NCBI RefSeq assembly: GCF_900109855.1
Contig: NZ_FOBO01000015.1
Span: forward strand, 36,733-100,732
DNA: 64,000 nt
Direction: 5' to 3'
Source: Roseovarius tolerans
GTDB lineage: Bacteria > Pseudomonadota > Alphaproteobacteria > Rhodobacterales > Rhodobacteraceae
Under the pieces are notes generated by a model. That model did no database searches, was not told the DNA's origin, and worked only from the letters and a program-made list of their open reading frames with translations. The position numbers were made by a program, and so were the translations under genes. This document shows positions 35,003 through 42,969 of this stretch, one piece after another (within the stretch, counting starts at the first letter, position 1; the number at the start of each line of letters is the position of its first letter).

Positions 35003-35031
35003 CGATTACTCCTGCGGGCGGGTTTCGTCAA
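35003..35031 (-). promoter_or_regulatory. Sigma-70-type promoter for the metZ leader
   Basis: Minus strand: TTGACG (35026-35031), 17-bp spacer, TAATCG (35003-35008). Transcription would begin near 34996-34998, at the first bases of the aptamer. Confidence 0.7.
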
Positions 35032-35119
35032 CACTGTCACGCAGGTTTAACGCAAACGTCACCGTGGCTTCGTATGTCGTCCCTACATCCCATCCACAAG
35101 ATATAGTGGGGTCAGGGAT

Positions 35120-36061
35120 ATGCCGCTCATTCATGTCAATGCCGGGCGAGATGGCCCCGATCTTCATGACCGGCCGGGTCTGATCGGACAGTACCTGCCG
35201 GACCTGCTGGCCGGGGACGGTCCGGTGATCCTCATGCTGCACGGCTACAAATACGCCCCCGGCCATGCGCGCGAATGCCCGCATCGGCATATTCTCTCGG
35301 CCTCGCCGCAACGCGAGTGCTTCAAGGTGGTCAGCTGGCCGCGCGGTCTGGGTTTCGGCGCGGGGCACGACGATGAGGGGCTTGGCATCGGCTTTGGCTG
35401 GAATGCGCGCGGCACGCTCTGGCAGGCCTATGCCGAGGCCGCGCATGCAGGCGAACGGCTGGCGCAGCTGGTTCGTTTGATCCGCAGCCACGCGCCTCAC
35501 CGACCCGTCCATGCCGTCGCCCATTCGCTGGGCGCGCGCGTTCTGCTCTGTGCGCTGCCGCACCTGCCCGAGGGGGCGCTCAGGCGGCTCATCCTGCTGG
35601 CGGGGGCGGAGTTTGCGGGCCGCGCCGCCGAGGCGCTCGCCTCGCCCGCCGGGCGCAGCGCCGAGGTGATCAATGTCACCAGCCGCGAGAACGATTTCTA
35701 CGACTTTCTGCTCGAATGCCTGATCCCCGCGCCCGCGCGCGGCGACCGCAGCCTCGGGCTGGCGCTGCCGGGCGGGCCCAAAGTGCTCAACCTGCAAATG
35801 GATCACCCAGAGACCCTGAACGTGCTGCGCCGCGCCGGGTTCGAGGTTGGTGATCCCACGGCGCGCATCTGCCATTGGTCGCCCTATACCCGCCCCGGCG
35901 TGTTCCCGATGTATCGCAGGCTGTTGCGCGAGGCCGACACGCTCACGCTTGGGCAACTGCGCGCCGCGCTGCCCGAACATCCCGCGCCGCGCTGGTCGCG
36001 CCTGCTGCCGCTGCCGGAGGTCCGCCTGCCCTTGCCATCGGGACGAAAACTGTCATCCTGA
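35120..36061 (+). CDS. Alpha/beta-hydrolase family protein
   Basis: A 313-residue protein with an alpha/beta-hydrolase fold. The oxyanion-region LMLHGYKYAPG is near residue 40, and the nucleophile elbow is AVAHSLGARV (Ser near residue 137); later His candidates are in QMDHPETLN. It resembles the DUF900 group of esterase-like proteins. Substrate unknown. It is divergent from metZ and followed by a GST gene 29 bp later, probably in one transcript. Confidence 0.78.
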   Translation: MPLIHVNAGRDGPDLHDRPGLIGQYLPDLLAGDGPVILMLHGYKYAPGHARECPHRHILSASPQRECFKVVSWPRGLGFGAGHDDEGLGIGFGWNARGTLWQAYAEAAHAGERLAQLVRLIRSHAPHRPVHAVAHSLGARVLLCALPHLPEGALRRLILLAGAEFAGRAAEALASPAGRSAEVINVTSRENDFYDFLLECLIPAPARGDRSLGLALPGGPKVLNLQMDHPETLNVLRRAGFEVGDPTARICHWSPYTRPGVFPMYRRLLREADTLTLGQLRAALPEHPAPRWSRLLPLPEVRLPLPSGRKLSS

Positions 36062-36090
36062 GTGGCTGACAGCCCCGACAGGAGGACGCC

Positions 36091-36750
36091 ATGCAGGCCC
36101 CGATCAACCTTTATTACTGGCCCACACCGAACGGCTGGAAGGCCTCCATCGCGCTTGAGGAGATGGGGCTGCCCTATCGGTGTCGGCTGATCAATATCGG
36201 TGCGGGCGAACAGCACGCCCCCGAATTTCTGGCGGTTTCGCCCAATAACCGCATTCCGGCCATCACCGATCCCGAGGGGCCGGACGGCCGGCCGGTCAAC
36301 GTCTTCGAGTCCGGAGCGATCCTGCAATATCTGGCACGCAAGACCGGGCGGTTTTACGGCAAGACGGCGCGCGACCGCATCGCGGTCGAGGAATGGCTCA
36401 TGTGGCAGATGGGCGGTGTCGGGCCGATGGCCGGACAGGCGCATCATTTTCTGAAATTCGCCAAGGACGACATACCCTACGCCAAGGACCGCTACCGCGA
36501 CGAGGTGGCACGGCTTTATGGCGTGCTGGATCGGCGGCTGGCCGAGACCGAGTATGTGGCGGGCGATTTCTATTCCATTGCCGACATGGCGCTCTGGGGG
36601 TGGTGTTCTCTCTGGGAAGGACAGCAACAGACGCTCGACGACAAGCCGCATTTCGCCCGCTGGCTGGATACGGTTGGAGCACGCGAAGGCGTGCAACGGG
36701 GCCGCGCGCTCCATGCTGACAAACGACGCGATCCGACGGCGAAGAAGTGA
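36091..36750 (+). CDS. Glutathione S-transferase, YfcG/Ure2p-like
   Basis: A 219-residue GST. The N-terminal thioredoxin-like domain starts INLYYWPTPNGWKASIALEE, with NNRIPAITDP and FESGAILQYLA (GSH-binding Glu-Ser), and the C-terminal helical domain follows from about residue 92. The NGWK motif places it with YfcG/YghU, which act as disulfide-bond reductases with two bound GSH. AGGAGG precedes the ATG at 36091. Confidence 0.9.
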   Translation: MQAPINLYYWPTPNGWKASIALEEMGLPYRCRLINIGAGEQHAPEFLAVSPNNRIPAITDPEGPDGRPVNVFESGAILQYLARKTGRFYGKTARDRIAVEEWLMWQMGGVGPMAGQAHHFLKFAKDDIPYAKDRYRDEVARLYGVLDRRLAETEYVAGDFYSIADMALWGWCSLWEGQQQTLDDKPHFARWLDTVGAREGVQRGRALHADKRRDPTAKK

Positions 36751-36799
36751 GGGGGCGGGGCGGTGGTTTTCGTTTGGAGCGGACATACAAGATTGCCCG

Positions 36800-36949
36800 C
36801 GCGAAACGCACCGAAGGTGCCGCGGGACGGCGATTTGACAGGGCGCCCTGTGTGTTGAGTTCAGAATGACTTGGCTGGGATAAAGTGCCCGCCACGACCG
36901 TCGCTTCGCCAGTCCCCGGCCCTGCGAGCGCGCGGCACCTTCTGGCGGG
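36800..36949. repeat. MITE-like element, copy B
   Basis: About 150 bp bounded by GAAGGTGCCGCG (36813-36824) and CGCGGCACCTTC (36931-36942), homologous through its length to copy A at 28909-29079. It sits between the GST stop and the convergent yciB stop, the same kind of position as copy A. Confidence 0.75.
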
Positions 36950-36977
36950 ATTTAAGATCCGCGTCAGGCGACCGCTC

Positions 36978-37586
36978 TCACGCCCCCTTGTCGTCTTCTT
37001 CGGTGCCGTGATCGCGAAACAGGCTGCCTTGCGTCATGAAGAACACAAAGATCGCCGCCGTCAGGCCGAAGGTCTTGAAATAGACCCAGATTTCCTCGGT
37101 CTGCGTGCGCCAGATCGCCTCGTTCAACACCGCAAGACCGAAGAAGAACAGCATCAACCGCCGCGTCAGGATCATCCAGCCCTGATCGGTCAGCGGCATG
37201 ACCCCCTCCATCACCACCTGTAGCCAGGATTGCCCGCGCAGTAGGCCGATGCCCAGAACCCCGCCGAACAGCAGGTAGATCATCGTCGGCTTCATCTTGA
37301 AAAAGCGCGGATCGTTGAACCACACGCTCAGCCCGCCGAAGACGACAATCAGAACGGCAGTGACGATCTGCATCCGCGACAGGTGGCCCGTCAGCTTCCA
37401 CAACAGCGCCATCGAGATCAGAAAGATCGGGATGAACCCGGCGGTGACGACGATGAATCCGTCATAGTCGACCCCACCAATCGTGAACACACGGTCCTTG
37501 AGCCACAGATAGGCGGCGAAGAACACCAGCAGGGGCCCGAACTCCAGAACCGGCTTGGCCCATTTGGGCGGGGTTTTCTCGGTCAT
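36978..37586 (-). CDS. yciB: Inner membrane-spanning protein YciB / septation protein A
   Basis: A 202-residue protein with five or six transmembrane helices. KPVLEFGPLLVFFAAYLWL at the N-terminus and NEAIWRTQTEEIWVYFKTFG near residue 160 are the YciB/IspZ signatures. It contributes to cell-envelope and division functions. The ATG at 37586 is preferred; another in-frame ATG at 37631 would overlap the stop of the upstream transporter gene and would imply coupling. Confidence 0.9.
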   Translation of the reverse strand: MTEKTPPKWAKPVLEFGPLLVFFAAYLWLKDRVFTIGGVDYDGFIVVTAGFIPIFLISMALLWKLTGHLSRMQIVTAVLIVVFGGLSVWFNDPRFFKMKPTMIYLLFGGVLGIGLLRGQSWLQVVMEGVMPLTDQGWMILTRRLMLFFFGLAVLNEAIWRTQTEEIWVYFKTFGLTAAIFVFFMTQGSLFRDHGTEEDDKGA

Positions 37587-37627
37587 CGCACTCGCCTTGC
37601 CTGTTATGGAACCCGCTTGTCGCGCGT

Positions 37628-38530
37628 TCATCCGCCAAATTCAACTATGACCGCCCCGGTGGCAATCAACCCCATGAGCGCAATCCGCCGCGGCCCCACG
37701 GTTTCCTTGAGCACCAGCCAGCCGATGAGGGCGGCGAAGACCGTCGAAGTCTCGCGCAGCACCGCCGCCTCGCCCACCTTGTCGAGCCGCGTGGCCAGCA
37801 TGATCGAGCCGAAGGAAAAGAACGCCACCAGCCCGCCCGCCACGCCGCGCAATGCCAGCGGGCCAATCGCGGGGCGCGCCACCATGTTGCGCCACCGCAG
37901 CCCGGCAATCGGCAGGATGCTCATCCCGTCGAGAAAGAAGAACCACGCCAGAAAGGTGAAGGGATCGGCCGCCGCACGGATGCCATAGGCGTCATAGGTG
38001 GTATAGAGCGCCACGAAGAGCCCCGTCGCCACCGCAAGGCCAAGCGCCAGCGGCATCGTCTCGCGATCCAGCGTCAGCGTGCGCAGGTTGTAGACCGCAA
38101 GCCCGTAGATGCCACAGAGCAGCACCGCCACCCCCGTCCATTGTACCGGCGTGAAAAGCTCGCCGAAAATGAGCCAGGCCCCGATCACGGTGAAAAGCGG
38201 CCCGGTGCCGCGCACCACCGGATAGACGACCGTGTAGGCGCCCTTGGTGTAGGCCATTGCCTGCAGGATCTTGTAGCCGATGTGAATCAGCACCGCGCCC
38301 GCAAAGATCGGCCACATATGCGCCTCGGGCCAGGGCACGACAAAAATCGCGAAGGGGGCTGCCATGATGCAGTAACTGAGGTCGATCGCCCCCCGGCTCA
38401 GCCACGGATCATGCCGCCCTTTTTGCAACGCGCCAAAGACCGCGTGCAGGAACGCGGCGGCCAGCGCCAGCACCATGGCAAGGTGACGGCCCGCCTCGGT
38501 GCCCTCCAGCGAGATCAGCCAGTCGCTCAT
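37628..38530 (-). CDS. EamA/DMT-family transporter
   Basis: A 300-residue protein with about ten helices; two EamA repeats (about 15-150 and 165-298), with GTGPLFTVIGAWLIFGELFT and AVLRETSTVFAALIGWLVLKE as repeat ends. Substrate unknown. It precedes yciB on the same strand and is probably co-transcribed with it. Confidence 0.87.
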   Translation of the reverse strand: MSDWLISLEGTEAGRHLAMVLALAAAFLHAVFGALQKGRHDPWLSRGAIDLSYCIMAAPFAIFVVPWPEAHMWPIFAGAVLIHIGYKILQAMAYTKGAYTVVYPVVRGTGPLFTVIGAWLIFGELFTPVQWTGVAVLLCGIYGLAVYNLRTLTLDRETMPLALGLAVATGLFVALYTTYDAYGIRAAADPFTFLAWFFFLDGMSILPIAGLRWRNMVARPAIGPLALRGVAGGLVAFFSFGSIMLATRLDKVGEAAVLRETSTVFAALIGWLVLKETVGPRRIALMGLIATGAVIVEFGG

Positions 38531-38596
38531 GCAACCCGTCTCGCATCATCGCGACGGATCATGCTAGGATCACGGTCAAAACCAAGGAAGGACGGC

Positions 38597-39076
38597 ATGG
38601 AACAGCACGTGATGGAGACCATTATCAACGAGCTTTCGGGCACGTTCGGTGCCGTTCCACCGCTCATCGCAGGCACCCGACTGGTCGCGGCGCTTTTGCG
38701 CGGTGCGGTGATCGGGGCCGAGCGTGAAAGCAAGCAGAAACCGGCGGGCCTGCGCACGCATATGCTGGTGTCGATGGCGGCCTGCCTGTTCATTCTGGTC
38801 AGCCAGCAACTCGCCGCCCTGCCCTTCGGGGCCCAGGATGCAATGCGCGTCGATCCGCTACGCCTGATCGAGGCGGTGACCGCCGGGGTCGCCTTTCTCG
38901 CCGCCGGAACCATTTTCACCTCGGGCGGCCAAGTGCACAATATCACCACGGGCGCGTCCATGTGGATGGCAGGCGCGATCGGTCTGGCCTGCGGCTCGGG
39001 GCAGATGCCCTTGGCCGCGATGGCGACGGGGATCGTTCTGCTTGTGCTCTATGTGATCCGGCTGGCCGAAAAATAG
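38597..39076 (+). CDS. MgtC/SapB family membrane protein
   Basis: A 159-residue membrane protein with about four helices. GAVIGAERESKQKPAGLRTH (about residues 34-53) is the MgtC/SapB signature, and GVAFLAAGTIFTSGGQVHNI follows. It lacks the cytosolic C-terminal domain of Salmonella MgtC, as most environmental homologues do. AAGGAAGG precedes the ATG at 38597. The frame is open far upstream but only this start fits the family. Confidence 0.88.
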   Translation: MEQHVMETIINELSGTFGAVPPLIAGTRLVAALLRGAVIGAERESKQKPAGLRTHMLVSMAACLFILVSQQLAALPFGAQDAMRVDPLRLIEAVTAGVAFLAAGTIFTSGGQVHNITTGASMWMAGAIGLACGSGQMPLAAMATGIVLLVLYVIRLAEK

Positions 39077-39100
39077 CAGGGCTTCGGATCTGTCCAACGG

Positions 39101-40330
39101 TCATCGCGCGTCGAGACCGGTCAGCGCGGCGGCGAACTCCTCGGGATCAAAAGGGGCCAGATCGTCGATCTGCTCGCCGACGCCGATGGCGTGGATCGGC
39201 AGGCCGAACTTGTCGGCAAGCGCCACCAGAACACCGCCCCGCGCGGTGCCGTCGAGCTTGGTCATAACGAGGCCCGAGACATCGGCGAGCTTCTGGAAAA
39301 TCTCAACCTGGCTCAATGCGTTCTGCCCGGTCGTGGCATCGAGCACCAGCAGGGTGTTATGCGGCGCGTCGGGGTCCTTCTTGCGGATCACGCGCACGAT
39401 CTTGGAGAGTTCTTCCATCAGGTCGGCGCGGTTCTGCAAGCGTCCCGCCGTGTCGATCATCAGAAGGTCGGCGCCATCGGCCTCGGCCTTGGTCATGGCC
39501 TCAAAGGCAAGGCTTGCGGGGTCCGAGCCCTCGGGTGCCGTCAGAACCGGCACGCCCGCGCGGTCGCCCCAGATCTGCAATTGCTCGACGGCGGCGGCGC
39601 GGAATGTGTCGCCCGCCGCGATCACCACCGATTTTCCGGCGGCCTTGAACTGACTCGCAAGTTTGCCGATGGTCGTGGTCTTGCCCGAGCCGTTGACGCC
39701 GACCACCAAAACCACCTGCGGACGCTTGGCGTAGATCGGCATGGGGCGCGCCACCGGCTCCATGATGCGGGCGATCTCATGCGCCAGCAACTTCTTGATT
39801 TCCTGCGAGGACAGCCGCTTGCCCATCCGCCCCTCGGCCATGTTGGCGGTCACGCGCATCGCGGTCTCGACGCCCATATCGGCGGTGATCAGCAGTTCTT
39901 CGAGGCTTTCGAGCATGTCATCGTCGAGCGCGCGGCGGGTGACGACCCGCTCTTCGCCGCGCCCCAGAAGCCGACCGAGAAAGCCCGCGCGCGGGGCAGC
40001 GGCGGGCAGATCATCGGGGATTTCCATGGGCGCGGGGGTGGCGATGGCCTCGGGGGGCGGTTCTGGCACCTCCTGCGGTCGCTCGACGGGCTGCTCTACC
40101 GGGGTCGGCGGCGGGGTCTCATCCGGTTGCGGCGGGACAACGGGCGGCTCCGGTTGCGGCTCGGGCTCGGGCCGGGGTGGCGTCGGGGTCTCCGGCTCCG
40201 GCTCGGGTTGCGGCTCGGGGCTGGGCGGGGTCTCCGACTCGCCGCCGTCTTCGACAATGGCCTCCAGCCCCTCGTCCAGCTTGGACGAGGATTTGAACAG
40301 CCGTTCCTTGAGTTTCGAGAAAAACGCCAT
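39101..40330 (-). CDS. ftsY: Signal recognition particle receptor FtsY
   Basis: A 409-residue SRP-receptor GTPase that brings ribosome-nascent chains to the membrane. After a short N-terminal basic helix (MAFFSKLKERLFK) comes an acidic Pro/Glu-rich A domain (about residues 28-110). The N domain (about 120-200) and G domain follow, with G1 GVNGSGKTT, DTAGR, and TKLDG. The frame and length fit alphaproteobacterial FtsY. It lies 69 bp downstream of the formate dehydrogenase subunit gene, on the same strand. Confidence 0.95.
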   Translation of the reverse strand: MAFFSKLKERLFKSSSKLDEGLEAIVEDGGESETPPSPEPQPEPEPETPTPPRPEPEPQPEPPVVPPQPDETPPPTPVEQPVERPQEVPEPPPEAIATPAPMEIPDDLPAAAPRAGFLGRLLGRGEERVVTRRALDDDMLESLEELLITADMGVETAMRVTANMAEGRMGKRLSSQEIKKLLAHEIARIMEPVARPMPIYAKRPQVVLVVGVNGSGKTTTIGKLASQFKAAGKSVVIAAGDTFRAAAVEQLQIWGDRAGVPVLTAPEGSDPASLAFEAMTKAEADGADLLMIDTAGRLQNRADLMEELSKIVRVIRKKDPDAPHNTLLVLDATTGQNALSQVEIFQKLADVSGLVMTKLDGTARGGVLVALADKFGLPIHAIGVGEQIDDLAPFDPEEFAAALTGLDAR

Positions 40331-40399
40331 GCGCCCTCCGATCCGCGTGTCACCCCTGACCTAATGCGGATCGGCGGGATATGGAAGACGGTGCCTGCC

Positions 40400-42085
40400 T
40401 CAGATTTCGTCGGCGAAATGCTTCATGGTCAGGCGAATTGGGTTTGGCGCGGCCTGCCCCAGACCACAGATCGAGGCATCGGCCATCGCCGTGCACAGCT
40501 CTGCCAGCAGCGGTTGGTCCCAGGTGTCGGCCTGCATCAGCTTGACCGCCTTCTCACAGCCGACCCGGCACGGCGTGCACTGCCCGCAGCTTTCATCCTC
40601 GAAAAACCGCAGCATGTTGAGCGCCGCATCGCGGGCGCGGTCGTGATCCGACAGGACCACCACGGCGGCCGAGCCGATAAAGGTGCCATGCGGCTGCAAC
40701 GTGTCGAAATCGAGCGGCACGTCATCCATCGAGGCAGGCAAGAGACCCGAAGACGGCCCGCCCGGCTGATAAGCCTTCAGCGTATGGCCGTCGAGCGTGC
40801 CCCCAGCCGCCTCGATGATGTCGGTGATGGTCGAGCCGGCCGGCAGCAGGTGGACGCCAGGATTTTTCACGCGCCCGGAGACCGAGTAGGAGCGCAGCCC
40901 CTTGCGACCGTTCTTTTCGACGCCGGAGAGGATCTCGCCACCCTCGCGCAGCACGCGCGTGACCCAGTAGAGCGTCTCGACGTTGTTGACGAGCGTGGGG
41001 CGGTTGTAGACCCCGACCTGCGCGACGAAAGGCGGGCGGTGACGCGGCAATCCGCGCTTGCCCTCGATCGATTCGATCATCGCCGATTCCTCGCCGCAGA
41101 TATAGGCGCCCGCGCCACGGCGCAGTTCGATATAGCCCTCGGCGACGATATCCGCATCCTCCAATGCCTTGATCTCACGGCGCAGGATTTCCAGCACGGC
41201 GGGGTATTCGTCGCGCATGTAGATAAAACAGCGCTCGGCCTCGACCGCCCATGCGGCAATCAGCATGCCTTCGAGAAAGACATGCGGTTCGCGTTCGAGA
41301 TAGTAGCGGTCCTTGAACGTCCCCGGCTCGCCCTCGTCGCCGTTCACGGCCAGGTAGCGCGGCCCTTTCTCGGCGCGCACGAAGCCCCATTTCTTGCCCG
41401 ACGGAAAGCCCGCCCCACCAAGCCCGCGCAGCCCCGAATCAAGCAGCGTCTGCTGCACGGTCTCTAAATCGCCCCGTGCGCGCAGGTCTGCAAGCGTGGT
41501 GTAGCCGCCGGATGAGGTATAGGCCGCAAAGTCTTGATATTCCGGAAGATGTGCGTGGGTGTCGCCCGCCGCAATCGCCGCCTGCACCTTTTCGGGCGTG
41601 GCGTTGTCGATATGGTTGTGGCCGAGTTCCAGCACCGGCGCGGTATCGCAGCGGCCCATGCAGGGCGCGCGCAGCACGCGCACCTGCGCCGGGTCCATCC
41701 CCTCCTCCAGCGCCGACTTGAGCGCTTGAGCGCCCGCCATCTCGCAGCTGAGGGAATCGCAGACCCGGATGGTCAGCGCGGGCGGCGGCGTCTCGCCTTC
41801 CTTGACCACGTCGAAATGCGCGTAGAAAGTTGCCACCTCGTAAACCTCGGCCTGCGCGATGCGCAATTCCTCAGCCAATGCTCTCAGATGCGCGGCAGAC
41901 AGATGGCCGTATTCGTCCTGAATGAGATGCAGATATTCGATCAGCAGATCGCGCCGCCGTGGCCCGTCACCCAACAGCGCGCGCACCTCGTCCCATGCCT
42001 GATCCTCAAGCTGGCGGCCCTTCGGCGTGCGCCGCCCTTTGCCCTTGCCCGATTTCCAGACGCCCTTGCGCTCATCCAGTGCCAT
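40400..42085 (-). CDS. Fused NuoE/NuoF-type formate dehydrogenase subunit (FdsG-FdsB)
   Basis: A 561-residue diaphorase subunit of a soluble NAD-dependent molybdenum formate dehydrogenase. The N-terminal 24-kDa-like domain (about 30-185) has the 2Fe-2S cysteines in VCDSLSCEM and APCMGRC. The NuoF-like domain has the FMN motif RGLGGAGFPSGKKW, GDEGEPGTFKDRYYLE and the CGEESAMIESIEGKRG NADH-binding segment, then the 4Fe-4S motif ESCGQCTPCRVGCEKA. Fusion of the two subunits is known in Rhodobacterales. The catalytic alpha subunit is not adjacent or elsewhere in the window. It could also belong to another NAD-reducing complex. Confidence 0.85.
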   Translation of the reverse strand: MALDERKGVWKSGKGKGRRTPKGRQLEDQAWDEVRALLGDGPRRRDLLIEYLHLIQDEYGHLSAAHLRALAEELRIAQAEVYEVATFYAHFDVVKEGETPPPALTIRVCDSLSCEMAGAQALKSALEEGMDPAQVRVLRAPCMGRCDTAPVLELGHNHIDNATPEKVQAAIAAGDTHAHLPEYQDFAAYTSSGGYTTLADLRARGDLETVQQTLLDSGLRGLGGAGFPSGKKWGFVRAEKGPRYLAVNGDEGEPGTFKDRYYLEREPHVFLEGMLIAAWAVEAERCFIYMRDEYPAVLEILRREIKALEDADIVAEGYIELRRGAGAYICGEESAMIESIEGKRGLPRHRPPFVAQVGVYNRPTLVNNVETLYWVTRVLREGGEILSGVEKNGRKGLRSYSVSGRVKNPGVHLLPAGSTITDIIEAAGGTLDGHTLKAYQPGGPSSGLLPASMDDVPLDFDTLQPHGTFIGSAAVVVLSDHDRARDAALNMLRFFEDESCGQCTPCRVGCEKAVKLMQADTWDQPLLAELCTAMADASICGLGQAAPNPIRLTMKHFADEI

Positions 42086-42410
42086 GCGGTCATCCTCGCT
42101 TTACCTTGCGCGACATCTAACGCCCGCCGGAATGCCCTGCGGGATCAAAAACGACATTTACCCCGCCAGATGCGTTCCGGCGTCCGAATATCACGAAATC
42201 CAGCCGGTCTTGCTCTCTGCGCGCCGCCAATGCGAGGCCAACATGCCAGACCATAACCGCATGACAACCGAGCCAAGGGTATGCCCCTCCACGTTGCAAC
42301 TAGTCACCGGATGCGACCCGACACCGTTGCCACAATCGGGATGGGCGCCGCAGGCTGGTACAGGCAGGTTCCCTCTGGCGAGGCGCCGCGCGATCTGGCA
42401 AGCTGACGGG
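42086..42410. other. 325-bp intergenic region
   Basis: Lies between the leftward formate dehydrogenase subunit and the rightward secreted hypothetical gene. Frames run through it in several phases, but none has a convincing ribosome binding site and start. I see no tRNA, terminator or repeat. Confidence 0.45.
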
Positions 42411-42794
42411 ATGCGAGTCCTGATCCTCATTGCCGCCCTCGGCACCCCGGCCCATGCGCAGATGAGCGCCGAAGACTTCGACGCCTATACGCGCGGCCAC
42501 ACCTTCTATTACGGCGCAGGCGGGCAGGCCTATGGCGGCGAGGAATATCTCGACAATCGCCGGGTGCGCTGGTCGTTTCTCGATGGTGAATGCCAGGAGG
42601 GGTATTGGTACGAGCAGGACGATCTCATCTGTTTCGTCTACGAGAATCGGCCCGACCCGCAATGCTGGAGTTTCGAGCGTACGGGCAGCGGGTTGATCGC
42701 CCGCTTCTCTGGTGAAACCGTCATGTCGGAGCTTTACGAGGTCGAAAGATCCAGTGAGCCGCTGATGTGCCTGGGGCCAAGGATCGGCGTATGA
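42411..42794 (+). CDS. Secreted hypothetical protein (127 aa)
   Basis: A 127-residue protein with a signal peptide (MRVLILIAALGTPAHAQ, cleavage after AHA). The mature part has three cysteines (GECQEG, ICFVY, PQCWSF) and a fourth at the end (LMCLGP). The pattern YYGAGGQAYGGEEY then WSFLDGECQEGYWYE occurs in small Rhodobacteraceae secreted proteins that I cannot name. Function unknown. The ATG at 42411 is the best start; upstream frame is not coding in style. Confidence 0.72.
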   Translation: MRVLILIAALGTPAHAQMSAEDFDAYTRGHTFYYGAGGQAYGGEEYLDNRRVRWSFLDGECQEGYWYEQDDLICFVYENRPDPQCWSFERTGSGLIARFSGETVMSELYEVERSSEPLMCLGPRIGV

Positions 42795-42918
42795 CTTTAG
42801 ATTTATATCTCAAAAATTTGATTTATCCACGGTGCAATCGCCTAAAGTTTTCATAATCGAACATTTTGCCCGTGGCGTGGAAAGTTCATGCTCAGGTGTG
42901 TTTTGCTTGCCCAAATGA

Positions 42919-42928
42919 GTTTGCAAAC
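42919..42928. promoter_or_regulatory. Candidate ScfR/PccR operator upstream of the regulator gene
   Basis: Perfect palindrome GTTTGCAAAC with TTTGCAAA core, 42 bp before the ATG at 42970, followed at 5-bp spacing by the partial half TTTGTAAC. PccR of Rhodobacter recognises TTTGCAAA pairs, so this may be an autoregulatory site; the second half is degenerate. Confidence 0.5.
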
Positions 42929-42969
42929 CTACTTTGTAACATAGCTAATCTGCAAAAATTGGGGGGTTC

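Noticed and set aside
39191..41467. A 758-codon rightward frame across ftsY and the formate dehydrogenase gene
   Set aside because: It is antisense to two clear genes and would span their boundary; the translation is low-complexity His/Arg-rich.
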